Source: a virus. Taken from it: a stretch of 35,966 bases of DNA. The stretch covers positions 1 through 35,966 of IMG/VR virus record IMGVR_UViG_3300046009_008454. One strand, 5' to 3'. Position numbers and translations under genes: made by a program. The notes below the pieces were generated by a model, which saw only the letters and a list, made by a program, of their open reading frames with translations, searched no databases and had not been told where the DNA came from. This document shows, piece after piece, positions 11,877-20,223 of the stretch. Positions within the stretch are counted from its first letter, which is position 1; each line of letters opens with the position of its first letter.

Positions 11877-14313
11877 GTATCACAGCCGCGCGCCGGTTAA
11901 GTTGACGACGGTAACGCCGGACAACCCGCTTCCTGTCGCGCCCGCGAACATCACCACCAAATTCCGCGAGGCGTTCGAGGACCCGACGCTGGCAAACTTT
12001 GTCCGGGTCGTCGGCACGGGCGATATTGTGCAAGTCGAGGGCAACGCGGCGGCTGCGTCATATGTGTCGATCTCCAAGTCACCTTGGGATGCGGGCAACC
12101 AGACCACGCTGGAGACTATCGAGACGTTTTCCATGCCAATCGAGCTGGCGTTCGGCGCGCATCGCTCGCAGGCCACGCTCGGTCAAGAGTTCTCGGTTGA
12201 GATCGTGGACACCGACACGCCTTTTGCCGCCGTAGCCGACATTGCGATTTCCTCGATCACGCAATCTGCATCTGTGCTGACGGTAGATACGGTGGCCGAT
12301 CATGGACTGGTTCCGGGCCAGTCCATTGGCGTGACTGGATGCTCTAACCAGCTGGCCAACTATCCGGCGCTTGTGGTCGCATCCATTCCGACGCCGCGCC
12401 AGTTCACGGCGACTGCCGGTCCCGGAGGCACCATTCCCTCGCAAACCATCACGAACCCGGTGGGAGCTAAGGGTTCGGTCTTTGCCCGCGAGCGCCTTGG
12501 TCGCGCCCAGAACGGCGTGTCGCAGATTTTCGACAACGCGACGATCACGAACGCCAGTTTCTATATCCGGTCGGAGAGCGGCGACGCTCTCCCCTCGGGC
12601 ACGATCTTGGGCAACCACTCGATCACGGTCGCCACGGCTGCGTCTGTGCAACTGGTGAACGCGCCCTACACCTATGCCTTCTCGCCAACGTCAGAATATC
12701 GGACCAACTTGCAGGCCGACCGCGTTCAAACCGCTGACGGCCCGGTTGACAGTTTGGTCCAAGCGACCGGGCGCGTATTGCGGACACAGGTGTGCCCCGA
12801 CCCGTCATCTACTTACAAGTTCCGCATCCGGGCGAATAACGCCAAATCGCTGACTGTTCTGACGGCGAAGGTGGTTAGCGTCAGCAAGCCGGGCACGACT
12901 GTCGGCACGTTTACAACGGCCACGAACCACGGCCTCACGACTGGCGATCTGATTGTCTATTACGGCAACAGCAACGTCGCGGCCTCGGCTTTCCCGAACC
13001 TGACGACGGCCACGGCGGTCACAGTCCTGACCCCGACCACTTTCACGGTGGCTGCTATCGGCACGGCGGCGACTGTAACCGGCTACGGCGGTGTGATTGC
13101 CAAGGTCCAAGGCGGCAACCTCCTGTCGGCCCTCGGCGTCAATAACAACTCGGGCGTCAACGCCACACTCTCCACCCTGACAAACGGCACTCGCCAACTG
13201 GTTCTGACCGGCGCGGCTGCTTGGTCCGGCCTGTCGATTGGCGATTACATCAACGTCGAAGGGGTTACGAACGTCAGCAACGGCGCAACCCTCGGCGTTG
13301 ATGGTGCATGGAAGGTGGCTAACTCGGTCACAACGGCCTTGACGCTTGTGCCTTGCACTACGGCTTTCGCCGCGACCCTGCCTGCTGATTTCGTCCTGAC
13401 GAACTCGGCTGGCGCGGTTATCAAGCGGACGTGCCTGCGCCTGTCGTTCGTCCGCATCTTTGATTATGAGCGCCAGCGCGTCGAGGTGCTGGCCCGCCCG
13501 ACCGGCGACATCTCGGGGGCGGCCCCGGTCAACGTCCAGAACGTCCCGGCTGTTACGGTGTCGTCCGGCACGATCACGGCGGTGACCGGCATCACAAACG
13601 CGCTTCCCGCTGGCGCGAACACCATTGGCAACGTCAACCTGCCTTTGATGACTTCGGTGGCCGACATTGCATCGGCTGCTATCACCACGACTGCAACGCT
13701 TGCCGCTGTCACGCCCGGCTTTGGCATTTCCTATCAAGTGAATATTCCGGTTACGGCTGTCACCGGCACGAACCCGACGATGGATGTTCGTATCGAGGAA
13801 AGCGACGACGGCGGAACGAACTGGTTCACGGTCTATGACTTCCCGCGCATCACGGGGACCGGCATCTATCGCAGTCCGTTCCTGCCGACGACCGGCAACC
13901 GCGTTCGTTACGTGCAGACTATCGGTGGCACGACGCCTTCGTTCACTCGCTCGCTGAACCGCCTTCAATCTAACGGCTCGTTCCCTAACACGCGCCAACT
14001 AATCGACCGGACGGTTGCGCCGAACACGCTCAACAGCACGACGCCGGTTCTGCTGACCCGCGATTGCGGCAACTCCACTCAGCTTGTCGTCAACATGGGC
14101 GCTATCACCACGACGGCCCCGGCCTTCCAGCTTGAAGGTTCTGACGACTTCGGCGCAACGTGGTATGCGATTGGCTCCCCGCTGACTGGTGTTGCTTCGT
14201 CAACCGTGCAAGTGACCGTCAACAGCATCAATGCGGGTGCTATCCGCGCTCGCGTATCGACGGGTGGTTCTGGCGCGACCCTCGGCTGGGTTGCTCTTAA
14301 GGCGCACGACTAA
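11863..14313 (+). CDS. Large beta-rich virion protein ahead of the terminase (816 aa)
   Basis: The protein is rich in T, A, V, N and G with a strongly beta, low-lysine composition typical of capsid-decoration or fibre proteins. Two related Ig-like modules are visible: one around residue 147 (DHGLVPGQSIGV) and one around residue 352 (NHGLTTGDLIVYY), each followed by a TFTV-type strand. The C-terminal third holds a strand-rich segment with ESDDGGTNWFTVYDF and a parallel EGSDDFGATWYAIGS, another internal duplication. The start MSVTKYHSR has GGGAG upstream. Its location before terS, apart from the tail genes, is unusual. Head fibre or decoration protein is my best guess. Confidence 0.65.
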   Translation: MSVTKYHSRAPVKLTTVTPDNPLPVAPANITTKFREAFEDPTLANFVRVVGTGDIVQVEGNAAAASYVSISKSPWDAGNQTTLETIETFSMPIELAFGAHRSQATLGQEFSVEIVDTDTPFAAVADIAISSITQSASVLTVDTVADHGLVPGQSIGVTGCSNQLANYPALVVASIPTPRQFTATAGPGGTIPSQTITNPVGAKGSVFARERLGRAQNGVSQIFDNATITNASFYIRSESGDALPSGTILGNHSITVATAASVQLVNAPYTYAFSPTSEYRTNLQADRVQTADGPVDSLVQATGRVLRTQVCPDPSSTYKFRIRANNAKSLTVLTAKVVSVSKPGTTVGTFTTATNHGLTTGDLIVYYGNSNVAASAFPNLTTATAVTVLTPTTFTVAAIGTAATVTGYGGVIAKVQGGNLLSALGVNNNSGVNATLSTLTNGTRQLVLTGAAAWSGLSIGDYINVEGVTNVSNGATLGVDGAWKVANSVTTALTLVPCTTAFAATLPADFVLTNSAGAVIKRTCLRLSFVRIFDYERQRVEVLARPTGDISGAAPVNVQNVPAVTVSSGTITAVTGITNALPAGANTIGNVNLPLMTSVADIASAAITTTATLAAVTPGFGISYQVNIPVTAVTGTNPTMDVRIEESDDGGTNWFTVYDFPRITGTGIYRSPFLPTTGNRVRYVQTIGGTTPSFTRSLNRLQSNGSFPNTRQLIDRTVAPNTLNSTTPVLLTRDCGNSTQLVVNMGAITTTAPAFQLEGSDDFGATWYAIGSPLTGVASSTVQVTVNSINAGAIRARVSTGGSGATLGWVALKAHD

Positions 14314-14489
14314 TGGAAACTGGACGGGTCTATTACCGCGACGAAGCCGGGCAACTTTGGCTGGCCGTGTCTTACGTCGATGAAGACGGCGTGACGACCA
14401 CGCAAGCCACCTCCGTTGACGAAAACGCCCAGCCCAAGCGCAAAGCCAAGGCAAAGGCCGTTAGCGCCCCTGTTGAGGAAGCCGAGTAG
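14313..14489 (+). CDS. Small charged protein (58 aa)
   Basis: Starts on the stop codon of the 816-aa gene (TAATG). Residues 1-35 look like two short strands (GRVYYRDEAGQLWLAVSYVDEDG). The C-terminus is basic, then acidic (PKRKAKAKAV...VEEAE). Translational coupling suggests it goes with the structural protein. Family unknown. Confidence 0.6.
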   Translation: METGRVYYRDEAGQLWLAVSYVDEDGVTTTQATSVDENAQPKRKAKAKAVSAPVEEAE

Positions 14490-14505
14490 CTACCACATAA
14501 CCATT

Positions 14506-14551
14506 TCAGGGACCGGCTCCCTGAGTATCGCTTTCCCCATTGGGGGCGATA
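14506..14551 (+). other. Two consecutive hairpins before the terminase genes
   Basis: The first is TCAGGGA-CCGGC-TCCCTGA (14506-14524), a 7-bp stem. The second is TATCGC...GCGATA (14526-14531/14546-14551) with an inner CCCC-ATT-GGGG. No T-run follows either, so full termination is unlikely. An mRNA-processing or stability element is plausible. Confidence 0.5.
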
Positions 14552-14604
14552 GACCCTAAGCGGTCAAAGAAGCCGAGAGCGCCCGCAAACCACTTTGCTA
14601 AGGC

Positions 14605-14627
14605 GTTTAGAAAATAGGCAGATTTCA
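14605..14627 (+). repeat. AT-rich element, copy 2
   Basis: Partner of the element at 11507-11530 (15 of 17 identical core bases). It ends two bases before the terS start codon and replaces a normal Shine-Dalgarno there. Confidence 0.5.
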
Positions 14628-14629
14628 CG

Positions 14630-14923
14630 ATGGCCAAACAAGGCGGCGCTAGGCCCGGCGCAGGACGTAAGCCGGGTGCGATTAACAAGGCAACAGCTAA
14701 GGCGCGGGAGGCGGCTGAGGCTGGCGGTATGATGCCGCTGGATTTCATGCTGTCAGTAATGCGGGATGAGCTAGCGGAACGCAGCGAGCGGCTGGATATG
14801 GCCAAGGCTGCGGCCCCTTACCTTCACGCCAAGCTAACGAGCATTGAGGCGACGGTTGACGCTGACGTGACGTGGCTTCCGTCCGTGGTTGAGTTCGTGG
14901 CCCCGGATGCGAGCGCAGATTAA
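14630..14923 (+). CDS. Terminase small subunit (97 aa)
   Basis: The N-terminal GGARPGAGRKPGA is the basic motif typical of phage small terminases, followed by helices (AKAREAAEAGG, PLDFMLSVMRDEL, MAKAAAPYLHAKL). It recognises phage DNA and hands it to the large subunit. At 97 aa it is short. There is no Shine-Dalgarno in front of the ATG, and an AT-rich repeated element sits there instead. It overlaps the large-subunit gene by 17 bases. Confidence 0.85.
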   Translation: MAKQGGARPGAGRKPGAINKATAKAREAAEAGGMMPLDFMLSVMRDELAERSERLDMAKAAAPYLHAKLTSIEATVDADVTWLPSVVEFVAPDASAD

Positions 14924-16181
14924 GGAACTGCCCAAGATCACCCAGAACTTCGCCAGACCGGCGCGGACAAGGGTTTTTAAGGGTGGTCGCGGTTCTGGTA
15001 AGACAAGGGGCCTAGCCCTTCGTTCGGCCTTGCGGGTTTATCAGCTTGCTGAAATGGGCGTTGAGGGTGTTTTCCTTGCCAGCCGCGAGCATCTTAACAG
15101 CCTCGATGAATCCTCGATGGAGGAGATTAAGGCGGCTATCCGTTCGGTCGATTGGCTACACGGCTATTTCGAGATTGGTGAGAAATACATCCGCACCCGT
15201 AACCGGCGCATTTCGTATGCGTTCGCGGGCCTTCGGCACAATCTGGACAGCATCAAATCCAAGGCGCGGATTATAGGCAACTGGACCGATGAAGCGGAGA
15301 GCGTTTCCGAGGTCGCATGGCGCAAACTTATTCCGACAATCCGCGAAGGCGGCAAGGGGTGGGTTGCGGAGAACTGGATTAGCTACAACCCAGAGCGGGA
15401 CGACAGCGCAACGCATCGGCGCTTCGTCGCAGACCCGGCGGATGACTGCATCGTTACGGACATCAACTGGCGTGACAATCCGTGGTTTCCGGAGGTTCTG
15501 AACCTTCAGCGGCTAGAGGACCAACGGCGGCGCCCTGACGTTTATGCCCATATCTGGGACGGAGAGTTCAAGCGGCTGGATGAAGCCCGTGTCTTTCGGA
15601 ACTGGCGGATTGAGGCATTTGACACGCCGAGCAATGCGGAGTTCCGCTTCGGCGCTGACTGGGGCTTCGCGGTTGACCCTACGGTTCTGGTCCGGTGCTA
15701 TCTGGATGGCCGAACGCTTTACGTCGATCAATGCGCTTGGGAAGTCGGGTGCGAGATTGACAAGACCCCGGCGCTATTCGACCAGATCGAAGGCTCCCGC
15801 AAATGGACGGTTACGGCGGACAGCGCGAGACCTGAGACGGTTTCCTATATGCGGCGGCAAGGCTTCCGCATTGTCCCGGCTATCAAAGGCCCCGGCTCGA
15901 TTGAAGACGGGATAGAGTTCCTTAAGTCATTCGACATCGTGGTTCACCCGCGATGCCAACACGTTGCAGATGAACTGACATTGTTCTCGTTTAAGACAGA
16001 CAGCATGACGGGCGACGTTCTGCCCGTGCTAGAAGACAAGAATAACCATACCATAGACGCTTTGAGATATGCCCTTGAGGCATTGCGGCGGACATGGAAA
16101 AAGCCCGTTCTGGCACCCGCGCCCGTTAGGGACCGATGGGACCGCAGACGAGAGGAAGGCCCGAATTGGAAAACAGCCTAG
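14907..16181 (+). CDS. Terminase large subunit (424 aa)
   Basis: ATPase: Walker A GGRGSGKT (26-33), Walker B/catalytic DEAE-like TDEAES (127-132) and coupling motif SYNP (159-162). RNase H-like nuclease: acidic residues in GADWG (D251), TADSA (D305) and HTIDALRY (D384). The protein pumps and cuts DNA during headful packaging at the portal. ATG 14907 is preferred. TTG at 14889 is an alternative that adds six residues. The 3' end overlaps the portal start. The family resembles PBSX/P22-type large terminases. Confidence 0.96.
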   Translation: MRAQIKELPKITQNFARPARTRVFKGGRGSGKTRGLALRSALRVYQLAEMGVEGVFLASREHLNSLDESSMEEIKAAIRSVDWLHGYFEIGEKYIRTRNRRISYAFAGLRHNLDSIKSKARIIGNWTDEAESVSEVAWRKLIPTIREGGKGWVAENWISYNPERDDSATHRRFVADPADDCIVTDINWRDNPWFPEVLNLQRLEDQRRRPDVYAHIWDGEFKRLDEARVFRNWRIEAFDTPSNAEFRFGADWGFAVDPTVLVRCYLDGRTLYVDQCAWEVGCEIDKTPALFDQIEGSRKWTVTADSARPETVSYMRRQGFRIVPAIKGPGSIEDGIEFLKSFDIVVHPRCQHVADELTLFSFKTDSMTGDVLPVLEDKNNHTIDALRYALEALRRTWKKPVLAPAPVRDRWDRRREEGPNWKTA

Positions 16182-17941
16182 CCTCGCAGGACGGCGGACG
16201 CCTCGCCAAAGTCATTGGCTATTTCGAGGAAGCCGAGGAGGCGACGCTTGACGCCCGCACTAAGTCGGAGCGCGACCGCGACTATTACGACGGCAAGCAA
16301 TGGACCGCTGAGGAAATAGCGGAACTGAAAAAGCGCGGGCAACCGGCCATTGCGTTCAACGTCATCAAGTCGCGGGTTGAGTTCCTGCTTGGCCTTGAGA
16401 AGCAGCAGCGGCGCGACCCGAAAGCCTATTACCGTAATCAGCCCGACCAACCGGCGGCGGATGCCTTTACGTCGGGGTTGCGCTTTGCGGCTGAATCGGC
16501 AGACTTCCCGGCCAAGCGTTCGCGGGCATGGAAAAACATGGTCGTGGAGGGCTACGGCGGCGTTGAGCTTTACGCCGAGCCGGACGGTATTGACTACGCT
16601 TTGAAGATGAATGCTATCCCTTGGGACCGCATTGTATTTGACCCTCATTCGTCGTCTGAGGACTTTTCCGACGCTCGCTATCTCGGTCAGGTTCTATGGA
16701 TGGACCTTGAGGAAGCGGTCGAGAAGTATGGCGAGGAAGCCCGCGCCATTCTGGAAACGACCTTGGCGGGTTCGCCGCGAGCGGGTGAGACATTCGACGA
16801 CAAGCCTCGCTGGACCGTCTGGGGCGACCCCAAGCGCAAGCGGGTTCGGGTTGTCAGTCTTTGGCACAAGGAAGCCGGGCGCTGGTATCTGTGCGAGTTC
16901 ACAAAGGCGGGCGAGCTTTTCTATCAGGAAAGCCCGTATATGGACCGGGATGGCCGTAGCCTTTGCCCGCTCATTCTAGAAAGCGCGCACGTTGACCGGG
17001 ATAACAACCGTTACGGCGAGGTCCGGCATCTTGTGGACCCGCAAGATGAGGTCAATAAGCGCCGCTCCAAGGCCCTTCACCAATCGGTAAGCCGTGGCGT
17101 GATTGCCGAGGCTGGCGCGGTTGAGGACGTAGGCAAAACCCGCAAGGAACTAGCCCGCCCTGACTTCTACGTTGAGGTCATGCGTGATGCCCGTTTCGAG
17201 GTTGTGGACGGCATCCAGCTTGCGGCGGGTCAAGCGGCCCTCCTTAACGATGCAATGGGCTATATCGCGCAGGCTGGCCCGAATAGCGCCCTTCTCGGTA
17301 AGGGTGTCGAGAGCCAATCGGGCCGCGCCATTGAGGCGCAACAGTCCGGCGGCATGGTGGAGATGGGCGACCTGCTGGATGCGCTTCGTCGCTTTGATCA
17401 GCGCGTGTTCCAGATGCTCGCCAACATGATGCAACAGTTCTGGACGGCAGAACGGTGGATTAGGGTAACGGATGATGAGCTATCGCCGCAGGCTGTTGGT
17501 CTCAACGTCACGCAAGTCGATGAGTTTGGCTATCCGGTCCAGCAACAAAATGCCGTTGCAGACATGGACGTGGACATCATTATAGCGGACGCCGAAAACG
17601 TCATCACGATGCAGGGCGAGGCTTATCAGGCGTTTGTGACGACCCTGCCGATGCTGGCGCAGATGCCGCCGCAGTTTGCCCAGATTGCGGTTAAGACACA
17701 CCCGGCGTTGACATCTAACCAAAAGCGGGAAATCCTTCAGGTTCTAGAGGGTATGGCCCAGCCGAACCCGCAAGCGCAGGCGGCGCAACAAAGTCAGATG
17801 CAAATGCAACAGGACATGGCCGCAGCGGACATCGAGAAGAAACGCGCCGACGCATTCAAGAGCATGGCCCAAGGCGAGGAAATCGCCGGACGGACTATGG
17901 CTCCACAGTTCCCCGATCAGGGGCAGTTCATCGCCGCATAA
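16166..17941 (+). CDS. Portal protein, P22 gp1-like (591 aa)
   Basis: Near the N-terminus are SERDRDYYDGKQWT and AIAFNVIKSRVEFLLGLEKQQRRDP, typical of P22-type portals. The C-terminal third is Q/M/A-rich helix (QAQAAQQSQMQMQQDMA), like the portal barrel. Twelve copies form the DNA channel at the head vertex. TTG at 16166 is chosen because AGAGGAAGG lies six bases upstream and gives a natural start (ENSLASQDG). ATG at 16136 is an alternative inside terL. Confidence 0.93.
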   Translation: MENSLASQDGGRLAKVIGYFEEAEEATLDARTKSERDRDYYDGKQWTAEEIAELKKRGQPAIAFNVIKSRVEFLLGLEKQQRRDPKAYYRNQPDQPAADAFTSGLRFAAESADFPAKRSRAWKNMVVEGYGGVELYAEPDGIDYALKMNAIPWDRIVFDPHSSSEDFSDARYLGQVLWMDLEEAVEKYGEEARAILETTLAGSPRAGETFDDKPRWTVWGDPKRKRVRVVSLWHKEAGRWYLCEFTKAGELFYQESPYMDRDGRSLCPLILESAHVDRDNNRYGEVRHLVDPQDEVNKRRSKALHQSVSRGVIAEAGAVEDVGKTRKELARPDFYVEVMRDARFEVVDGIQLAAGQAALLNDAMGYIAQAGPNSALLGKGVESQSGRAIEAQQSGGMVEMGDLLDALRRFDQRVFQMLANMMQQFWTAERWIRVTDDELSPQAVGLNVTQVDEFGYPVQQQNAVADMDVDIIIADAENVITMQGEAYQAFVTTLPMLAQMPPQFAQIAVKTHPALTSNQKREILQVLEGMAQPNPQAQAAQQSQMQMQQDMAAADIEKKRADAFKSMAQGEEIAGRTMAPQFPDQGQFIAA

Positions 17942-17976
17942 GCGGAGGTCCGTCCGGGCCGGTAAGCCCGAGAGGT

Positions 17977-17992
17977 AGCGTCGAGAGACGCC
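17977..17992 (+). repeat. GNRA-loop hairpin, copy 1 (scaffold leader)
   Basis: GCGTC-GAGA-GACGC forms a 5-bp stem with a GNRA tetraloop and is followed by C. It recurs base for base before the coat gene (18700-18714). It ends ten bases before the scaffold start codon, and another stem (CGGGC/GCCCG) lies just upstream. Confidence 0.7.
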
Positions 17993-18001
17993 ACATATCG
18001 C

Positions 18002-18688
18002 ATGATCGACAATGAAGCCCCGACCCATGAGGTCGAGATGGAGCCGACTGGTATTGAGGCCATTCTGGCGGATGACCAGTCGGTTCCTGTGGAGGCGCAA
18101 GCCCCCGTTCAGGAATCCGCCCCGGAGGCTAAACCGGAGGCGAAACCAGAGGCCGAACAGCCGTTCTGGTATCGCAAGCAACTGAAGAAGGAAAAGGACC
18201 GTGCAGCGGCTCTTGAGCGCGAGCTTGAGCAAGCCCGTCAGCAGGTTCCGCAACAGCATCTGCCGGACCCCCGGCAAGACCCAATCGGTCACTTTGAGAC
18301 CATGCGGGTGATGGATAGACTTGAGCGGTCGGAGGACCGTTTCGTCGATAAGCACGGCGAGCAAGAGTTTGACGCGGTGAAGGAATGGCTGACGACGCGC
18401 CCCGATATTGAGGCGTGGGCCATCCAGCAGCGTCACCCTTGGGGGTCGGCTTTCCAACAATACCAGCGAGAGAAACTCTCGGCTGAGATCGGGGACGACC
18501 CGAACGCTTGGCGCGAAGCCGAGCGCAACCGCCTTCGGGCAGAAATCCAAGCTGAGTTTCAGGCGTCCGCGCCGATGGCCCAGCCCCGCATTCCCGCGCC
18601 CGCATCGGGTCAGCGGTCTGTCGCGCCGTCGCGCACAGGTCCGGCCTTTGCGGGTCCTACGCCGATTGGGGACATCCTCAAGCGGTAA
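18002..18688 (+). CDS. Scaffold protein (228 aa)
   Basis: Hydrophilic, low-complexity protein between portal and coat. It has an acidic N-terminus with P-E-A-K repeats (residues about 30-50), a central coiled coil (KKEKDRAAALERELEQARQQ) and a proline/alanine-rich C-terminus ending IGDILKR. Position and composition fit a P22 gp8-type internal scaffold that directs coat assembly and leaves before packaging. There is no clear Shine-Dalgarno, and the GNRA hairpin is directly upstream. Confidence 0.82.
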   Translation: MIDNEAPTHEVEMEPTGIEAILADDQSVPVEAQAPVQESAPEAKPEAKPEAEQPFWYRKQLKKEKDRAAALERELEQARQQVPQQHLPDPRQDPIGHFETMRVMDRLERSEDRFVDKHGEQEFDAVKEWLTTRPDIEAWAIQQRHPWGSAFQQYQREKLSAEIGDDPNAWREAERNRLRAEIQAEFQASAPMAQPRIPAPASGQRSVAPSRTGPAFAGPTPIGDILKR

Positions 18689-18699
18689 CAATCACGCCC

Positions 18700-18714
18700 G
18701 CGTCGAGAGACGCC
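18700..18714 (+). repeat. GNRA-loop hairpin, copy 2 (coat leader)
   Basis: Identical 15-base GCGTCGAGAGACGCC to the copy in the scaffold leader, 24 bases before the coat ATG. The short A-rich stretch after it (AGAAAGAAACGAAA) provides the ribosome-binding region. Confidence 0.7.
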
Positions 18715-18738
18715 GGTATCTTATAGAAAGAAACGAAA

Positions 18739-19845
18739 ATGGCAGACACGGTTTCGGCCACCGGCTTGGTGGTTCAGCAGTGGGAAGACAAATTCTTCAC
18801 CGAGTATCTTCAGGACCTGCAAATCAAGTCCATGATGGGTGCGGACGAAAACTCCGTCATCCAAGTGAAGGAAGACCTGACCAAAAAGCAGGGCGACTCC
18901 ATCACCATCGCTCTCGTTAATCGCCTGACTAACGCTGCGGTCACCGGCACTTCGACGCTGGAAGGCAACGAAGAGGACATGAGTTCGCGTTCCATGCGGA
19001 TTTACGTCAACAAGCGCCGCAACGCCGTCCGCATCGCTGAAATGAGCGAGCAAAAGTCGGCTATCTCCCTTCGTGAAGCTGGCCGCGCCACGCTGAAGGA
19101 TTGGGCGATGGAAGACACCCGCGACCTCGTTATTCAGGCCCTCGGCTCGATCAACGGTGACATTTCGTTCACCGCCTCGACTGAAGCCCAGCGTGACGCT
19201 TGGCTGGTGGATAACGCCGACCGCGTTTATTTCGGTGCGGGCGTCGGTGGTTTCACTGACTTCTCCGCTGACGCGGCCCTTCTCGACACCACGAACGACC
19301 TGTTCAACGCGAACGCTCTGGACGGGATGATTCTGAAGGCCAAGACGGCAAACCCGAAAATCCGTCCGGTTCGTGACCCCGGCAACGGCAAGCGTTACTA
19401 CGTCGCGCTCTGCCACCCTGCCGCGTTCAAGAACCTGCGGGACAGCATCGATAACGAGGTGCTGGCGAATACGTCGGTCCAGATGGAAGCCGCCAAGCTC
19501 TTCGAGGGTGGTGACATTTTCTGGAATGGCGTCATCGTCAAGGAGCAGGACAACATCCCGGTTTATCTCAACCTTGGCGCTTCGGGCACCACTGAGGTAA
19601 CGCCGGTTTACCTGCTCGGCGCTCAAGCCGTTGCGGTTGCTTACGCGAAGCGTTGGCGCTCGAAGACGGAAGAGTTCGACTATGGCGACAAGTATGGCGT
19701 CGCCATTGACGGCATCTACGGCGTCCGCAAAATCCTGTTCGGGACCGGCGCTGGCGACACTGACGACCTGAAAGACCACGGCGTTGTGACTGGCTATTTT
19801 GCCACCACGGCGGCTGGTAACACGGTTGGTATCGCCGCTTCGTAA
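18739..19845 (+). CDS. Major capsid protein, N4-gp56-like/HK97 fold (368 aa)
   Basis: The sequence resembles the N4 gp56/DUF4043 coat family: N-terminal TGLVVQQWEDKFFTEYLQ, GDSITIALVNRLT, then EGNEEDMSSRSMRIYVNKRRNAVR and a C-terminal KTEEFDYGDKYGVAIDGIYG. It makes the icosahedral shell with the scaffold. It lies between the scaffold and a strong terminator, as expected for the most abundant late protein. Start preceded by a purine-rich AGAAAGAAACGAAA. Confidence 0.93.
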   Translation: MADTVSATGLVVQQWEDKFFTEYLQDLQIKSMMGADENSVIQVKEDLTKKQGDSITIALVNRLTNAAVTGTSTLEGNEEDMSSRSMRIYVNKRRNAVRIAEMSEQKSAISLREAGRATLKDWAMEDTRDLVIQALGSINGDISFTASTEAQRDAWLVDNADRVYFGAGVGGFTDFSADAALLDTTNDLFNANALDGMILKAKTANPKIRPVRDPGNGKRYYVALCHPAAFKNLRDSIDNEVLANTSVQMEAAKLFEGGDIFWNGVIVKEQDNIPVYLNLGASGTTEVTPVYLLGAQAVAVAYAKRWRSKTEEFDYGDKYGVAIDGIYGVRKILFGTGAGDTDDLKDHGVVTGYFATTAAGNTVGIAAS

Positions 19846-19858
19846 GGCGGTTGAGATT

Positions 19859-19892
19859 GGGGCGGGCCTAGTCTGGTCCGCCCCTTTCTTTT
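19859..19892 (+). terminator. Rho-independent terminator after the coat gene
   Basis: GGGGCGGGCC-TAGTCT-GGTCCGCCCC forms a 10-bp stem with one G-U pair, followed by TTTCTTTT. It probably terminates part of the transcripts, raising the coat:tail ratio. Genes continue downstream in the same direction. Confidence 0.9.
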
Positions 19893-19905
19893 GCAGGAAG
19901 ACGCT

Positions 19906-20223
19906 ATGACCCGAGCCGAAGCTATCAGACAGGTTCTCGAAAATCTGCGGGTTATCGACGCCGTGTCGGAACCCGCCGCCGAGGACTTCGCTCGCGTGGG
20001 TCGCCGCGTCGATCAAGAGCGCGCCCGGCTGATGGATAAGGGTTTGGTCTGGTGGGATGAAGACAGCATCCCGGACGCTGTGGCGGGTGCCTTTTGTGAC
20101 CTTGCCTCGGTGCGGTCCATGAACATTTTTGCCAAGTCGTATGACGCGACCGGCGCGGAGGCCATGATAGCCGCCGCTAAATCGAGCGAGCGCCGGGAAT
20201 CGGTGCGGGCGACCTATTACTGA
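19906..20223 (+). CDS. Head-tail adaptor, P22 gp4-like (105 aa)
   Basis: Small helical protein beginning MTRAEAIRQVLENLRVIDAV, with WWDEDSIPDAVAGAFCDLASV in the centre. Position directly before the gp10-like gene matches P22 gp4, the first protein to bind the portal after packaging. Similarity is by layout and helix pattern. P22 gp4 is longer (about 166 aa) and has muramidase activity, for which I see no motif. AGGAAG precedes the ATG. Confidence 0.7.
   Translation: MTRAEAIRQVLENLRVIDAVSEPAAEDFARVGRRVDQERARLMDKGLVWWDEDSIPDAVAGAFCDLASVRSMNIFAKSYDATGAEAMIAAAKSSERRESVRATYY

Noticed and set aside
12805-13998. 397-aa minus-strand frame
   Set aside because: R/D/V-rich antisense shadow of the 816-aa virion gene, with no domain pattern and no ribosome-binding site.
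17744-18691. 315-aa minus-strand frame
   Set aside because: Shadow of the portal end and scaffold genes, with low-complexity L/R composition.
18721-20016. 431-aa open frame on the minus strand opposite the coat gene
   Set aside because: It mirrors the coat gene codon by codon, and its composition is typical of an antisense shadow in GC-rich DNA. The coat gene on the + strand is clear.
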